A stretch of DNA of 52,575 bases from Lachnospiraceae bacterium (GTDB taxonomy: Bacteria > Bacillota > Clostridia > Lachnospirales > Lachnospiraceae). The DNA lies in assembly GCA_017395635.1 (NCBI GenBank), contig JAFQOE010000015.1:1-52575 (forward strand), written 5' to 3'. How positions within the stretch are numbered: the stretch's first letter is position 1; every line of letters begins with the position of its first letter. The position numbers and the translations under genes are program-made. Positions 52,467-52,575 of the stretch are shown one piece after another. A model generated the notes under the pieces. The model ran no database searches, was not told where the DNA came from, and saw only the letters and a program-made list of their open reading frames with translations.

Positions 52467-52575
52467 TTAAGAAACTTGACTATAAAAAATACCTCAAGTA
52501 AATTTAGATTATTACTGACCGGCAAGTTGGTAAAATCTAAAGAATACAAGAGGTATCTAAAATGAATGTTAAAGG
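52446..52575 (+). mobile_element. probable left end of an insertion sequence, cut by the window edge
   Basis: A non-coding leader of about 115 bases has a promoter-like TTGACT-N17-TAAATT (52476-52504) and a stem TTTAGATT (52503-52510) / AATCTAAA with an inner imperfect stem, all bounded by ATACCTC/GAGGTAT. An ATG at 52562 begins MNVK. That start and the structured leader would suit an IS110-type recombinase with a bridge RNA, but five codons are too few to be sure. Confidence 0.35.

Overview
The window reads as a low-GC, Gram-positive, strictly anaerobic Clostridia chromosome, most like a Lachnospiraceae gut bacterium. The reasons are the class III ribonucleotide reductase pair NrdD/NrdG, the mix of gene families (DegV, DUF1015, CvfB, YjfB, BspA-type repeats, DUF6462), AGGAGG ribosome sites nearly everywhere, and a dispersed intergenic repeat whose copies I count six times. 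The species cannot be fixed from sequence alone. No rRNA, no CRISPR array and one tRNA were seen.

Layout. 1-6.5 kb: a signalling cluster (hybrid histidine kinase with its own Hpt domain, a two-receiver response regulator, an HD-GYP c-di-GMP phosphodiesterase) around a secreted leucine-rich-repeat protein. 6.6-17 kb: metabolic and transport genes: an orphan HipA-fold kinase, DegV, an SLC13-like permease, a permuted amino-acid binding protein fused to its permease plus its ATPase, DUF1015, a cytidylate-kinase-like protein, a tautomerase and a ClC transporter. 17-24 kb: a MoxR / DUF58 / transglutaminase / GH3 / WYL-regulator run, then tRNA-Gln. 24.6-35.7 kb: acyl-ACP thioesterase, CvfB, RidA, a CPBP protease beside an ABC exporter whose permease carries its own CPBP domain, PadR/DUF2812, a CE4 deacetylase, TetR plus lipase, and YjfB. 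35.9-44.4 kb: a cell-wall NlpC/P60 hydrolase, the convergent nrdD-nrdG-dut operon, a trigger-factor-like lipoprotein, greA and lysS.

44.4 kb to the end is accessory DNA: a decayed mobilizable element (three DUF6462-type genes, a MobC relaxosome protein without a relaxase, an integrase cut off after about 14 codons, and what looks like the left end of an insertion sequence). It carries a tightly packed defence cassette: a small XRE regulator, a C5-cytosine methyltransferase, a PmeII-type restriction enzyme, a second SPPY-type DNA methyltransferase, and a GHKL (MutL/MORC-like) ATPase with two beta-sandwich-like segments and a helical C-terminal domain. A promoter with a 15-bp palindrome inside it sits in front and a strong terminator closes the cassette. 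Upstream lies an unexplained A-rich array of short repeated motifs and a nested stem-loop. This five-gene cassette is the most interesting system in the window.
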